A DNA stretch of 64,000 nucleotides, taken from NCBI RefSeq assembly GCF_000730425.1, contig NZ_CP008896.1:5456001-5520000 (forward strand), in the 5' to 3' direction. This DNA is from Pseudomonas fluorescens. GTDB taxonomy: Bacteria; Pseudomonadota; Gammaproteobacteria; Pseudomonadales; Pseudomonadaceae. Positions 1-8,283 of the stretch are shown here, one piece after another (position 1 is the stretch's first letter; each line of letters starts with the position of its first letter). The notes below the pieces were generated by a model that worked only from the letters and a program-made list of their open reading frames with translations, ran no database searches and was not told the DNA's origin. Made by a program: the position numbers and the translations under genes.

Positions 1-1216
1 GATACCACACATCCGGATCGTCGGAGCGCGACTTGAGCAAGCCTTCCAGGGCTTTTTCTGCGTCAGCGGTGCGGTTCTGCTTGAGTAGCAGGTCCACGCG
101 CACCTGGTTCAACGGGTAGTTGCCGGGGTACTGGGTCAGCATGCGGTCGGTGCGTTGCTGTGCGTCGGGCATGCGGTTGTTGGTGATATCCAGTTCGATC
201 TGCGCCAGGTTGTAGGTGATGTCGTTGGGGGCCTTGACCAGCAGCGGCTTGAGGGTTTCCCGCGCCTCATTGAGCTGGGTACCCTTGATCTGGGCGATGG
301 CCAGGCCATAGCGTGCTACATCGCTTTTTGGGTTCTCATCCAACTGGGCACGGAAGCGCTTGGCGGCCAACCCGGGCGTGTCTTCGTAAAACAACTGGAC
401 CCGGGCGCGTATCAGTTGATAGCGAAGGCTGTCTTCTGTACCGCCAGTCTTGGCCTGTTCGGCGCGGTTGCGGGTGTCGGCGATCCGCGATTCGGTGACC
501 GGGTGTGTCAGCAAGAACTCCGGTGGCTTGGCATCGAAGCGGTACTGGCGCATCAGGCGCTCGAACATGGTCGGCATGGAGCGCGGATCGTAGCCGGCCT
601 TGACCATATTGAGGATGCCGATGCGGTCGGCCTCTTGCTCGTTTTGTCGGGAAAAGCGCCGCTGTTCCTGGATTGCAGCGGCCTGGCTGCCGGCAATCGC
701 GGCAATCCCGGCATCCCCGGCGCCGGCGGCGGCGGCAATAATCCCGCCGAGCAGGGCGGCCATCATCGGGATCTGCATCCGTTGCTGGGCTTCCACACCA
801 CGGGCGAAGTGACGCTGGGACAAGTGCGCCAATTCGTGGGCCATGACCGAGGCATATTCGCCTTCGGTCTGAGCGTTGAGGAACAGGCCGCCGTTGACCC
901 CGACAATCCCGCCCGGCGCGGCAAACGCGTTGAGTTGCGGGCTGTTGATCAGGATGAACTCCAGGCGCCGGTCATTGACCTGGCTGGTCTCTACCAGCTT
1001 GTAAACGCTGGTTTCGACGTAATCCTTGAGCTGCGGGTCGTTGAGGACCGACACCTGGCCGCGCAGGAATGCCAGCCAGGCCCGGCCCAGTTGATGTTCC
1101 TGCTGTGGCGAGACAATGGCAGAACTGGCGTCGCCAAGTGACGGCAGATCGTCAGCGAAGCCTGGAGAGGCAAGCAGGCAAGCCAGCGTCAGCAGGGTAG
1201 GGCGCAATAAAGTCAT
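1..1216 (-). CDS. M48 family metalloprotease with TPR tail (BepA-like), 3' end outside window
   Basis: Exported zinc protease of the BepA/YfgC type, which in the periplasm degrades or helps fold outer-membrane beta-barrel proteins. The protein starts MTLLRPTLLTLACLLASPGFA, a clear signal peptide. An HELAH (HExxH) zinc motif follows in the first third, then an Ala/Gly-rich helix and a downstream NEQEADRIG segment carrying the third ligand. The C-terminal part reads like TPR helices. The reading frame runs off the left edge, so the C-terminus is missing. It diverges from the tusA-like gene with about 95 bases between them. The family call is firm; the substrate is inferred. Confidence 0.9.
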   Translation of the reverse strand, partial: MTLLRPTLLTLACLLASPGFADDLPSLGDASSAIVSPQQEHQLGRAWLAFLRGQVSVLNDPQLKDYVETSVYKLVETSQVNDRRLEFILINSPQLNAFAAPGGIVGVNGGLFLNAQTEGEYASVMAHELAHLSQRHFARGVEAQQRMQIPMMAALLGGIIAAAAGAGDAGIAAIAGSQAAAIQEQRRFSRQNEQEADRIGILNMVKAGYDPRSMPTMFERLMRQYRFDAKPPEFLLTHPVTESRIADTRNRAEQAKTGGTEDSLRYQLIRARVQLFYEDTPGLAAKRFRAQLDENPKSDVARYGLAIAQIKGTQLNEARETLKPLLVKAPNDITYNLAQIELDITNNRMPDAQQRTDRMLTQYPGNYPLNQVRVDLLLKQNRTADAEKALEGLLKSRSDDPDVWY

Positions 1217-1311
1217 GCACAAAGCCTTTCGACAAAGACCTTACTGTAGCCGGACACTGAGCCTGGGACCAGATATTCTAAGCGCCCCCTGATGCCGCCT
1301 GGAGCAAAACC

Positions 1312-1551
1312 ATGACCGATGCTGTAAACCACGACGCCGAGCTCGATGCCAGCGGCCTGAACTGCCCGTTGCCACTGCTCAAGGCCAAGATGGAACTCAA
1401 TCGGCTGGCCAGCGGTGCGGTGCTCAAGGTGATCGCTACGGATGCGGGTTCCCAGCGGGACTTTCGCACGTTTGCCAGGTTGGCGGGGCACGTGCTGTTG
1501 CACGAGGAGGCCGATAACGGCGTCTATCGCTACTGGTTGCGTAAGGCCTGA
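1312..1551 (+). CDS. TusA/SirA-family sulfur carrier protein
   Basis: Small sulfurtransferase-fold protein of 79 residues. The signature Cys-Pro-x-Pro motif is visible in LNCPLPLLKAK near residue 20; the cysteine carries persulfide sulfur in TusA-family proteins. The length matches the family. Whether this copy serves tRNA thiolation (TusA proper) or another sulfur relay cannot be decided from the sequence. It stands alone between a divergent protease gene and a REP pair followed by bcp on the other strand. Confidence 0.85.
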   Translation: MTDAVNHDAELDASGLNCPLPLLKAKMELNRLASGAVLKVIATDAGSQRDFRTFARLAGHVLLHEEADNGVYRYWLRKA

Positions 1552-1566
1552 GCTGCGAGGAGTACC

Positions 1567-1654
1567 CCCATCGCGGGCAAGCCCGCTCCCACATTGACCG
1601 GGTTGTCTTGCCGGGCACCGATCTGATGTAGGAGCTGGCTTGCCAGCGATAGCT
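1567..1654. repeat. REP pair, inverted
   Basis: Two Pseudomonas REP elements face each other between the convergent tusA-like and bcp genes. The left one reads CGCGGGCAAGCCCGCTCCCA and the right one GTAGGAGCTGGCTTGCCAGC. Each has its own short palindrome. Confidence 0.85.
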
Positions 1655-1675
1655 ATCTAACGGCCACCAGCCTCA

Positions 1676-2149
1676 TCAAGCCTTGTCCAGCGCCTGCGCC
1701 GCAGCCAATACCGCATCCACATGCCCCGGCACCTTCACACCGCGCCATTCCTGGCGCAGCACACCCTTCTTGTCGATCAGGAAGGTGCTGCGATCCACCC
1801 CCATATATTCCTTGCCGTACAGTTTCTTCAGCTTGATCACATCAAACAGCTGGCAAACCGCTTCATCCTTGTCGCTGATCAGCTCGAAGGGGAAGGCCTG
1901 CTTGGCCTTGAAGTTCTCGTGGGACTTCACGCTGTCCCGGGACACCCCGAATACCTCGGTGTTCGCAGCCTGGAACGCGGCATGTTGATCGCGAAAACCC
2001 TGGCCTTCGGTGGTGCAGCCGGGCGTGCTGTCTTTAGGGTAGAAGTAGATCACCACTTGCTTGCCCTTGAGTCCCGCGAGGCTGAACGTCTGCCCGCTGG
2101 TCGCCTGGGCTTGGAAATCGGCGACCGGTTTGTCGATGACTACCGCCAT
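1676..2149 (-). CDS. bcp: Peroxiredoxin, BCP/PrxQ family
   Basis: Thioredoxin-dependent thiol peroxidase of the bacterioferritin co-migratory protein family, 157 residues, cytosolic. The peroxidatic cysteine sits in DSTPGCTTEGQGF near residue 45. The E. coli second cysteine five residues later is replaced (TTEGQG), so the enzyme is probably 1-Cys or uses the later cysteine in EAVCQLFDV. The start at MAVVIDKPV was chosen because GGAAG lies just upstream; a longer reading frame starting MAPTES has no such site. It lies 11 bases after gcvR on the same strand and is probably co-transcribed with it. Confidence 0.93.
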   Translation of the reverse strand: MAVVIDKPVADFQAQATSGQTFSLAGLKGKQVVIYFYPKDSTPGCTTEGQGFRDQHAAFQAANTEVFGVSRDSVKSHENFKAKQAFPFELISDKDEAVCQLFDVIKLKKLYGKEYMGVDRSTFLIDKKGVLRQEWRGVKVPGHVDAVLAAAQALDKA

Positions 2150-2160
2150 GAAGAACTTCC

Positions 2161-2721
2161 TTACATTGGATTCTGTGGGCGCCACGGTTCGATCAGTGCA
2201 TCCAGGTTCAGTGCATCGGCGAAATCCAGGAACTGGTCACGCAGCCAACTGATCTGCACACCGGCCGGCAAGGTCACGGTAAAGGTGGCGTTAAGCATCG
2301 TGCCACCAGTCTGCGGGGCCTGGTAGGTATCGCAGGTCAGGTTTTCCAGCTCGACGTTATGGTCGATAAAGAACTGGCACAGTTCATTGACGATGTCCGA
2401 ACGGTAGGCCGAGCTGACGTAGGCCACATACGGCAATGCCTGGGGGCGGTTTTCCAGCGCCGCACTGCGCACCACGTTGACAGTGAAGTCGTGCTTCTTG
2501 GCCAGGGTCGGCAAGCCGGCCTCCAGGCGCGCCAGGGCATCCCAGCTCCCGGAAATCTGCAGGACCAGCGCACTGCACTCGCCATGGCGAGTCAGGCGTG
2601 AGGTCACGACGGCGCAGCGGTTCTCATGGCTGGCACGGCACAGGACGTTAGTCAGCTCCATGGGGTTGGCGCCAAGGGCACTGATAACAAGGAATTGTTC
2701 GCGGACTGTGGGGGTGGACAT
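2161..2721 (-). CDS. gcvR: Glycine cleavage system transcriptional repressor, ACT-domain protein
   Basis: Protein of 186 residues made of two ACT-like halves, matching the GcvR family, which senses amino acids and in E. coli acts with GcvA on the glycine cleavage operon. The opening REQFLVISALGANP and the second-half segment YVSSAYRSDIVNELCQFF are ACT-type beta-alpha-beta patterns. The gcvR-bcp pair diverging from dapA is the usual Pseudomonas arrangement. The 260 bases before dapA hold both promoters; no clear operator was seen there. Confidence 0.85.
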   Translation of the reverse strand: MSTPTVREQFLVISALGANPMELTNVLCRASHENRCAVVTSRLTRHGECSALVLQISGSWDALARLEAGLPTLAKKHDFTVNVVRSAALENRPQALPYVAYVSSAYRSDIVNELCQFFIDHNVELENLTCDTYQAPQTGGTMLNATFTVTLPAGVQISWLRDQFLDFADALNLDALIEPWRPQNPM

Positions 2722-2981
2722 GCAGCATTCCTAAAGCGATGAGCGGTCGATACGAACGTGCGGTACCGATCAAAGGATCAAGGGTAGCGAAAAGTGCCGC
2801 CAAGGGCTAGGACGTGGCGTTTTCATTGCATATTCAATGGCCGTTGGCCGTGCTTTGGCCCAATGATGGCATTGCTCGCAACTAAGTTGATCCAGAACGC
2901 ATCCTCGGAGGGTACTTCGCTTGTGCAAGCATCTTGGCGCCAGTACCATTACGGCTCTCTTTTTCCGGCAGGAGCGGTTGC

Positions 2982-3860
2982 ATGATTGCGGGCAGTATGG
3001 TGGCACTGGTCACACCCATGGATGCACAAGGTAATCTCGACTGGGACAGCCTGGGCAAACTGGTGGACTTTCACCTGCAAGAAGGCACCAACGCCATTGT
3101 GGCCGTAGGCACCACGGGTGAGTCGGCCACGCTTGATGTGGAAGAGCACATCGAGGTGATCGAGTTTGTGGTCAAGCGCGTTGCAGGGCGTATCGCGGTG
3201 ATCGCCGGGACGGGCGCCAACTCGACGCGCGAAGCGATCGAGCTGACCAAGAACGCCAAGAAAGCCGGCGCCGATGCCTGCCTGCTGGTGACGCCGTATT
3301 ACAACAAGCCGACCCAGGAAGGCTTGTACCAGCACTTCAAGGCCATCGCCGAAGCCGTCGACATCCCGCAGATCCTCTACAACGTGCCGGGTCGCACGGC
3401 ATGCGACATGCAGGCCGCGACTGTGATCCGCCTGTCTACCGTGCCGAATATCATCGGTATCAAGGAAGCCACGGGCGACCTGCAGCGCGCCAAGGACATC
3501 CTGGCCGGCGTGAGCAGCGACTTCCTGTTGTACTCCGGCGACGACGCCACGGCCGTGGAACTGATCCTGCTGGGTGGCAAAGGCAATATCTCGGTAACCG
3601 CCAATGTGGCCCCGCGCGCCATGAGCGAGCTGTGTGCCGCAGCCATCGCCGGTGATGCCGTCAAGGCCCGGGCGATCCATGAGCAACTGATGCCGCTCAA
3701 CAAGACCTTGTTTATCGAATCCAATCCTATTCCCGTGAAATGGGCGCTGCATGAAATGGGCCTGATGCCGGACGGTATCCGTCTGCCGCTCACCCAACTC
3801 AGCCCAGCCTGTCACGAACCGCTGCGACAGGCCCTGCGCCAGTCCGGCGTCCTGGTTTAA
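2982..3860 (+). CDS. dapA: 4-hydroxy-tetrahydrodipicolinate synthase
   Basis: Condenses pyruvate with aspartate semialdehyde, the first committed step of lysine and diaminopimelate synthesis in the cytosol. The protein has 292 residues, the normal length, and is a TIM barrel. TTGESATL near the N-terminus, the catalytic-tyrosine segment YNVPGRT, and the Schiff-base lysine in IGIKEATGD are all visible. The start at [12 protein letters not shown] follows a GGCAGGAG ribosome site; an in-frame extension of 16 residues upstream is not family-like. bamC follows after 17 bases, a conserved pairing. Confidence 0.97.
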   Translation: MIAGSMVALVTPMDAQGNLDWDSLGKLVDFHLQEGTNAIVAVGTTGESATLDVEEHIEVIEFVVKRVAGRIAVIAGTGANSTREAIELTKNAKKAGADACLLVTPYYNKPTQEGLYQHFKAIAEAVDIPQILYNVPGRTACDMQAATVIRLSTVPNIIGIKEATGDLQRAKDILAGVSSDFLLYSGDDATAVELILLGGKGNISVTANVAPRAMSELCAAAIAGDAVKARAIHEQLMPLNKTLFIESNPIPVKWALHEMGLMPDGIRLPLTQLSPACHEPLRQALRQSGVLV

Positions 3861-3877
3861 TTGAGGAAGCACTACGC

Positions 3878-4993
3878 ATGAAGCGATTGGCCGGACTTTC
3901 CGCACTTGCCTTGATTATCTCCAGCACCAGTGGCTGCGGTTGGATCTGGGGCCCGGAAGGCTACTTCCGTGACCGCGGCAGCGATTACCTGGAAGCACAA
4001 CAAACCGCACCGATGCAATTACCGCCGGACGTCAACGTCGCCAAGCGCCTTGACCCACTGCTGCCGATCCCGCGCAACGTGGCCGACGATACGGTCAAGG
4101 GCGAGTACGAGGTGCCCCGTCCACAGCCGATTTCGGCCACGGCCGATGCCAGCGACTACAGCCTGCAGAAAAGCGGCGACTCGCGCTGGATCATGGCCCA
4201 GCGCCCGCCTGCCGAAGTCTGGCCGGTGGCGGTGCAGTTCTTCCAGGACAATGGCTTTCGTATCGACGAGCAGCGTCCGCAGACCGGTGAATTCACCACG
4301 GCATGGCAGCAGCCGAGCGAGCTGTCGGCCAACATGGCCAAGCGCTTGCAGGCTGGTGGTGTCGCCGCTGATGGCGAAAGCCGCATCCGCGTGCGCATCG
4401 AGCCAGGCGTGCAACGCAATACCAGCGAAGTCTACGTAGTCAGCGCCGAGCGTCCTGCCGGCAGCACCTCCAACGTCGAATTCACCAATCGCTCGGTCAA
4501 TAGCGGTGTTGATGCTGCGCTGGTCGACGAGATGCTTGCCAGCATGAGCCGCATCTCCGAGAAGGGCGGTTCCGTGTCCCTGCTCGCCGCGCGTGATTAC
4601 GACACCCCTAGCCGTGTCAGCCTCACCGAAGATGGCAGCGGCAACGTCGTACTCAACCTGGGTGAAGACCTGGATCGTGCCTGGGCCAGCGTTGGCCGTG
4701 CCTTGGAGCAGGGGCCATGGCGTGTCGAGGACATCAACCGCAGCCTGGGCCTGTATTACATCAACGTGGCTGAAAAGGCCGAGAAGAAAGACGACGAGCG
4801 TGGTTTCTTCAGCAAGTTGTTCGGCAGCGAGCCGACCAAGGAAGAGATCGAGACCCGCGCCGAGCGTTATCAAGTGCGCTTGAGCAAGGTTGGCGACAAC
4901 GTGCAAGTCACCGTCGAGAAAAACATCAATACTGTGGCGCCAGCAGAAACGGCGCGCAAAGTGTTGGGTGTGATTCAGGACAACCTGGGCTGA
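3878..4993 (+). CDS. bamC: Outer membrane protein assembly factor BamC (lipoprotein)
   Basis: Lipoprotein of the BAM complex that inserts beta-barrel proteins into the outer membrane. The N-terminus [20 protein letters not shown] is a signal peptide ending in a lipobox, with Cys at position 20. The mature protein has an unstructured start and two helix-grip domains. It is 371 residues, slightly longer than the E. coli protein, as usual in Pseudomonas. It lies between dapA and an MBL gene with short gaps and is probably co-transcribed with dapA. Confidence 0.93.
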   Translation: MKRLAGLSALALIISSTSGCGWIWGPEGYFRDRGSDYLEAQQTAPMQLPPDVNVAKRLDPLLPIPRNVADDTVKGEYEVPRPQPISATADASDYSLQKSGDSRWIMAQRPPAEVWPVAVQFFQDNGFRIDEQRPQTGEFTTAWQQPSELSANMAKRLQAGGVAADGESRIRVRIEPGVQRNTSEVYVVSAERPAGSTSNVEFTNRSVNSGVDAALVDEMLASMSRISEKGGSVSLLAARDYDTPSRVSLTEDGSGNVVLNLGEDLDRAWASVGRALEQGPWRVEDINRSLGLYYINVAEKAEKKDDERGFFSKLFGSEPTKEEIETRAERYQVRLSKVGDNVQVTVEKNINTVAPAETARKVLGVIQDNLG

Positions 4994-4997
4994 TCCG

Positions 4998-5756
4998 ATG
5001 CGTTTTGCTGTTCTCGGCAGCGGTAGCCAAGGGAACGGCACGCTTGTAGCCCATGACGACACGTACGTCCTGGTAGATTGTGGTTTCTCCTTGCGGGAAA
5101 CCGAGCGCCGCCTGCTGCGCCTGGGGGTTCATCCAGCGCAGTTGAGCGCGATCCTAGTGACCCACGAGCATGCCGACCACGTGCATGGCGTGGGTTTGCT
5201 GTCTCGGCGCTACAATCTTCCGGTGTATTTGAGTCGCGGCACCTTGCGCGGGATGCGCAAACCCGTTGAGCCGGCAGGTTTCCTGGCCGATGGCGAGCAA
5301 CTGCAGATCGGCGCCTTGAGCATCGATGTGATTGCCGTTGCCCACGATGCCCATGAGCCTACGCAATATGTATTCAGTGACGGCGAGCGCCGCTTCGGCC
5401 TGCTTACCGACCTGGGTTCCTACTGTGCCAAGGTGCTGGAAGGCTATCGGGACCTCGATGCGCTGATGATCGAGTCCAACCATTGCCGTGACCTGTTGGC
5501 GCGTGGTCATTACCCGTACTTTCTCAAACAGCGGGTCGGCGGTGAACTGGGACATTTGAACAACCACCAGGCGGCATACCTGGTGTACGAGTTGGGCTGG
5601 CAAGACCTGCAACACCTGGTCCTGGCCCACCTGAGCAGCAAGAACAACCTGCCGCAGCTTGCCCGGCAATGTTTTGTCGACACCCTTGGGTGCGACCCGG
5701 ACTGGCTGCAACTGGCCGATCAAGATTCAGGGCTCGACTGGCGACATATCGCCTAG
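4998..5756 (+). CDS. MBL-fold metallo-hydrolase (YycJ/WalJ-like)
   Basis: Cytosolic metallo-beta-lactamase-fold enzyme of 252 residues. The N-terminal [15 protein letters not shown] strand and the [10 protein letters not shown] zinc motif (HxHxDH) near residue 60 are intact, and later ligands are in SNHCRDLL and LAHLSSKNN. This arrangement is that of the YycJ/VicX group, linked to DNA or RNA nuclease functions; the substrate here is unknown. It starts only 4 bases after the bamC stop, so it belongs to the dapA-bamC unit, with purC next. Confidence 0.88.
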   Translation: MRFAVLGSGSQGNGTLVAHDDTYVLVDCGFSLRETERRLLRLGVHPAQLSAILVTHEHADHVHGVGLLSRRYNLPVYLSRGTLRGMRKPVEPAGFLADGEQLQIGALSIDVIAVAHDAHEPTQYVFSDGERRFGLLTDLGSYCAKVLEGYRDLDALMIESNHCRDLLARGHYPYFLKQRVGGELGHLNNHQAAYLVYELGWQDLQHLVLAHLSSKNNLPQLARQCFVDTLGCDPDWLQLADQDSGLDWRHIA

Positions 5757-5784
5757 CCCATCTACTTACCAAGCGGAGCCCATC

Positions 5785-6498
5785 ATGGAAAAACGTGAAG
5801 AACTCTACCGCGGCAAAGCCAAGTCGGTTTACAAGACCGACGACGCCAACCGCTTGATCCTGCTGTTTCGCAACGACACCTCGGCGTTCGACGGCAAGCG
5901 CATCGAACAGCTCGACCGCAAGGGCATGGTGAACAACAAGTTCAACGCCTTCATCATGCAGAAACTCGAAGCGGCCGGTATCCCGACCCAATTCGACAAG
6001 CTGCTGGGCGACAACGAATGCCTGGTAAAAAAACTCGACATGATTCCGGTGGAGTGCGTGGTGCGTAACTACGCCGCCGGCAGCCTGGTCAAGCGCCTGG
6101 GCGTGGAAGAGGGCCTCAAGCTCAACCCTTACACGTTCGAATTGTTTCTCAAGGACGACGCCAAGGGCGACCCGTTCATCAACGAATCTCACGTCGTGGC
6201 ATTCGGTTGGGGCACTGCTGAGCAACTGGCGCGCATGAAGGAACTGTCGCTCAAGGTCAACGACGTCCTGAGTAAACTGTTCGACGACGCCGGCCTGCTG
6301 CTGGTGGACTTCAAACTGGAATTCGGTGTGTTCCACGACGGCTCCATCGTCCTGGGCGACGAGTTCAGCCCGGATGGTTGCCGGCTGTGGGACAAGGACA
6401 CGCGCAAGAAGATGGACAAAGACCGCTTCCGCCAGGGCCTCGGTGACGTTATCGAAGCCTACGAAGAGGTCGCCAACCGCCTCGGCGTACCGCTGTAA
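5785..6498 (+). CDS. purC: Phosphoribosylaminoimidazole-succinocarboxamide synthase
   Basis: SAICAR synthetase of purine synthesis: ATP-dependent joining of CAIR and aspartate. Length is 237 residues, as expected. Family landmarks include [13 protein letters not shown] at the N-terminus, [15 protein letters not shown] in the middle and LVDFKLEFG near the C-terminal third, then [12 protein letters not shown]. The start [13 protein letters not shown] was chosen over a longer upstream frame because only it matches the family. It closes the core operon-like block before the tRNA gene. Confidence 0.97.
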   Translation: MEKREELYRGKAKSVYKTDDANRLILLFRNDTSAFDGKRIEQLDRKGMVNNKFNAFIMQKLEAAGIPTQFDKLLGDNECLVKKLDMIPVECVVRNYAAGSLVKRLGVEEGLKLNPYTFELFLKDDAKGDPFINESHVVAFGWGTAEQLARMKELSLKVNDVLSKLFDDAGLLLVDFKLEFGVFHDGSIVLGDEFSPDGCRLWDKDTRKKMDKDRFRQGLGDVIEAYEEVANRLGVPL

Positions 6499-6581
6499 TC
6501 GACGCAAGCATCTGATAGCACGGAAAAAAATCCACTGAGAGCTTTGCTTCCCAGTAACAGGCTGTTATGATGCGCGCCGTT

Positions 6582-6671
6582 GGAGAGATGCCAGAGTGGC
6601 CGAATGGGACGGATTCGAAATCCGTTGTACCTTCACCGGTACCTAGGGTTCGAATCCCTATCTCTCCGCCA
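6582..6671 (+). tRNA. tRNA-Ser(CGA)
   Basis: The 90-base gene begins GGAGAGA and ends TCTCTCC-G-CCA, a 7-bp acceptor stem with encoded CCA. The anticodon stem ACGGA/TCCGT encloses the loop TTCGAAA, giving anticodon CGA at 6616-6618 (codon UCG). A long variable arm and the GGTTCGAATCC T-arm fit the serine class. The 3' ends of tRNA-Ser genes are common integration sites, and the DNA just downstream looks accessory. Confidence 0.97.
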
Positions 6672-6680
6672 TATCAGTAC

Positions 6681-6709
6681 AAAAAGGCCCCGTTTACGGG
6701 GCCTTTTTG
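6681..6709 (+). terminator. Rho-independent terminator of tRNA-Ser
   Basis: Hairpin AAAAAGGCCCCG - TTTA - CGGGGCCTTTTT with a GC-rich stem and flanking A and T runs, 9 bases after the tRNA end. The symmetric A/T runs mean it could stop transcription from either side. Confidence 0.93.
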
Positions 6710-6721
6710 CATTCCGCGGTT

Positions 6722-6894
6722 TTATTCTCTTACTCCAATCTCTCGGCGGTGTTCATGCTGCCGCTTCCTGGGGCGCCGGGTCATGGCCAGCCGTGCGGCT
6801 GGGGAGAGGTCTTCTGCCTCGTCGATGCTGACCCGCGTGCCATAAGGCCCATCTCAATCTGCCCGTAGACGATCCAGTAGTTGACTTGACGCAT
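6722..6894 (-). pseudogene. Decayed coding fragment next to tRNA-Ser
   Basis: On the minus strand a coding-like stretch MRQVNYWIVYGQIEMG (6894 down to 6847) is followed in another frame by YGTRVSIDEAEDLSPAARL and a basic tail ending in TAA at 6722-6724. The two pieces join smoothly if one frameshift near 6844 is assumed, suggesting the broken C-terminal end of one gene. The family was not recognised. Its place right behind the tRNA fits a leftover of an integrated element. The reading is inferred and weak. Confidence 0.35.
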
Positions 6895-6939
6895 CTTCTG
6901 GTCGCCCGGGCGCCCAGCAATTCGCGCAACTGAACTACG

Positions 6940-7698
6940 TTACCCTGGCGTTTGCGAACTCAGCGCCGCGGCATAGTCTGGAAAGTCATCCAGGCGAAGA
7001 AGCTTAACACCGCGCTCAGCCACTTCGGCGGGTACGTTTAGACCATAGTTATCAGCAGCAGAAACATTGCGAATTCCAAAGCGCTCCATGTCTTTGATCG
7101 ACACGGTCCATTCCTGCGCGGCTTTGAGCTGTTGCCCCATGACGGTGATGCGATCATCTATGCCGATTTTCTTGAAAAGCGCGTTTTGCCTCACTTTGGC
7201 GTCTTCGACATAGCGAATCGCGTCGCCTCGCCAGCTCTCGAACAAGGCCATTTTGTCTGGCCCAGACAACGCCGCGCCGTCCTCGAATTTGATGTCTTCA
7301 AGGGTAGGACCTGCCATCAGGCTTTCCTGAATGGCTGATCCGTGCCAGATCACGACAGCGCCAGGGTTGATCTGTTTACGTTTGCCTGCCGGGAAAACGT
7401 AGTTGGCGCAAGAAGAGGCGCAGAGCCGTTTGACGATCACATCAAGTTCAGCGGCCAGGACGATCTCGGCGAGATCCATTCCGACGTTGACATCACCGCC
7501 ACCGGAATCGATTACCAGCTTGGCGACGCTCCCGTTCGACGCTTTTACTTGGTCTGCCAGTTTGGCGACTGCATCGGCATTCAGGTCGCCGGTGTAATGA
7601 ACGGAGTCACCGATAACGTCTACCGTCACCGGCAAGGCCTCAGCCAGTGCGGCTGGTGCTGTGGTGAGCAGGGATATTGCGAGCAGTGTTTTTCTCAT
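6940..7698 (-). CDS. Exported ClpP/crotonase-fold putative serine peptidase
   Basis: Protein of 252 residues with a signal peptide (MRKTLLAISLLTTAPAALAE). After it comes a ClpP-like core: a glycine-rich oxyanion segment IDSGGGDVNVG (residues 63-73), a candidate nucleophile Ser96 in LCASSCANYVFPAG and a candidate His119 in AVVIWHGS. The spacing of about 23 residues between Ser and His resembles the ClpP pair. Periplasmic proteins of this type are known (COG3904-like) but their function is unclear. Two cysteines, 93 and 97, flank the nucleophile. The gene sits alone between tRNA-Ser and the catabolic cluster and is probably accessory. Confidence 0.6.
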   Translation of the reverse strand: MRKTLLAISLLTTAPAALAEALPVTVDVIGDSVHYTGDLNADAVAKLADQVKASNGSVAKLVIDSGGGDVNVGMDLAEIVLAAELDVIVKRLCASSCANYVFPAGKRKQINPGAVVIWHGSAIQESLMAGPTLEDIKFEDGAALSGPDKMALFESWRGDAIRYVEDAKVRQNALFKKIGIDDRITVMGQQLKAAQEWTVSIKDMERFGIRNVSAADNYGLNVPAEVAERGVKLLRLDDFPDYAAALSSQTPG

Positions 7699-8283
7699 TT
7701 TTTATAACTCACTGTGAGAGTTGACCGCAGAAAAACTACCACTTACTCGGCGCTGGTTGATGCACCCCTGGCGAGGGAGTTACTTCAAAATGCTTCTTCA
7801 GGGACGCCGGTTTTGTGCCGGACGACAGCCCACAACACGGCATTGGCCGCACCTATCACCCCAACCACGCTGCGATATTTTCAGGCACGGACGGTTCGCT
7901 TTGCAGTGAACGGGCGCCCGACCCGCGAGGTGTATGGGGCAGCAGCGTGCGCGATATGGCTTCTGGCATGCCCTAAGGCCGCCACGTTTGGCTGTCATGC
8001 CTTGGAAGTTTTGAGGGGGAGTTTTGCCTGGCGAAATTCACCTAGAAGGAGTGCGCTTATATTTATTTAAATAAATCAATAAAAAACAATGGCTTATTTA
8101 TTTTTTGATTTTGTTTTCCCGTTGCCTATTTACTTAAAATTTGCCTAATGCTTATATTTTGTCGTTAATTCAAAATATAGTTCCGCACAGCGAAATATAT
8201 TGAATTGTAAAAGCTGTAGCGTTCCTTCGTCATTGGCGAGGGGCGAGGGGCTTCACACATAACAACAAAAATAGGGCTGCATC
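7699..8283. other. Intergenic region between the ClpP-like gene and the porin gene
   Basis: About 585 bases without a convincing gene. Short frames exist in 7714-8070 and on the other strand at 7798-7998 but show no domain or start signal. From about 8055 to 8215 the DNA turns markedly AT-rich, unlike its surroundings, and carries the IclR-type dyad at 8180-8196. This part probably holds the porin promoter. Confidence 0.6.
8180..8196. promoter_or_regulatory. IclR-type operator upstream of the porin-MFS unit
   Basis: GTTCCGC-ACA-GCGAAAT, a 17-base dyad of 7-3-7 form found again at 11092, 20301 and 26107. It lies about 90 bases before the porin start, and a wider AATTCAA / TTGAATT repeat at 8167-8173 and 8200-8206 flanks it. 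Assignment to the local IclR protein is inferred. Confidence 0.65.

Noticed and set aside
155..1141. Long plus-strand frame of 328 codons
   Set aside because: It runs antisense to the M48 protease gene, whose HExxH motif and signal peptide are clear; the frame is a high-GC shadow.
7714..8070. Possible gene of 118 codons between the ClpP-like gene and the porin
   Set aside because: No ribosome site, no recognised domain and odd composition; a minus-strand frame in the same stretch is equally unconvincing.
6582..8283. Complete genomic island with attachment repeats
   Set aside because: No integrase gene and no second copy of the tRNA 3' end were found in the window, so only a remnant can be proposed.
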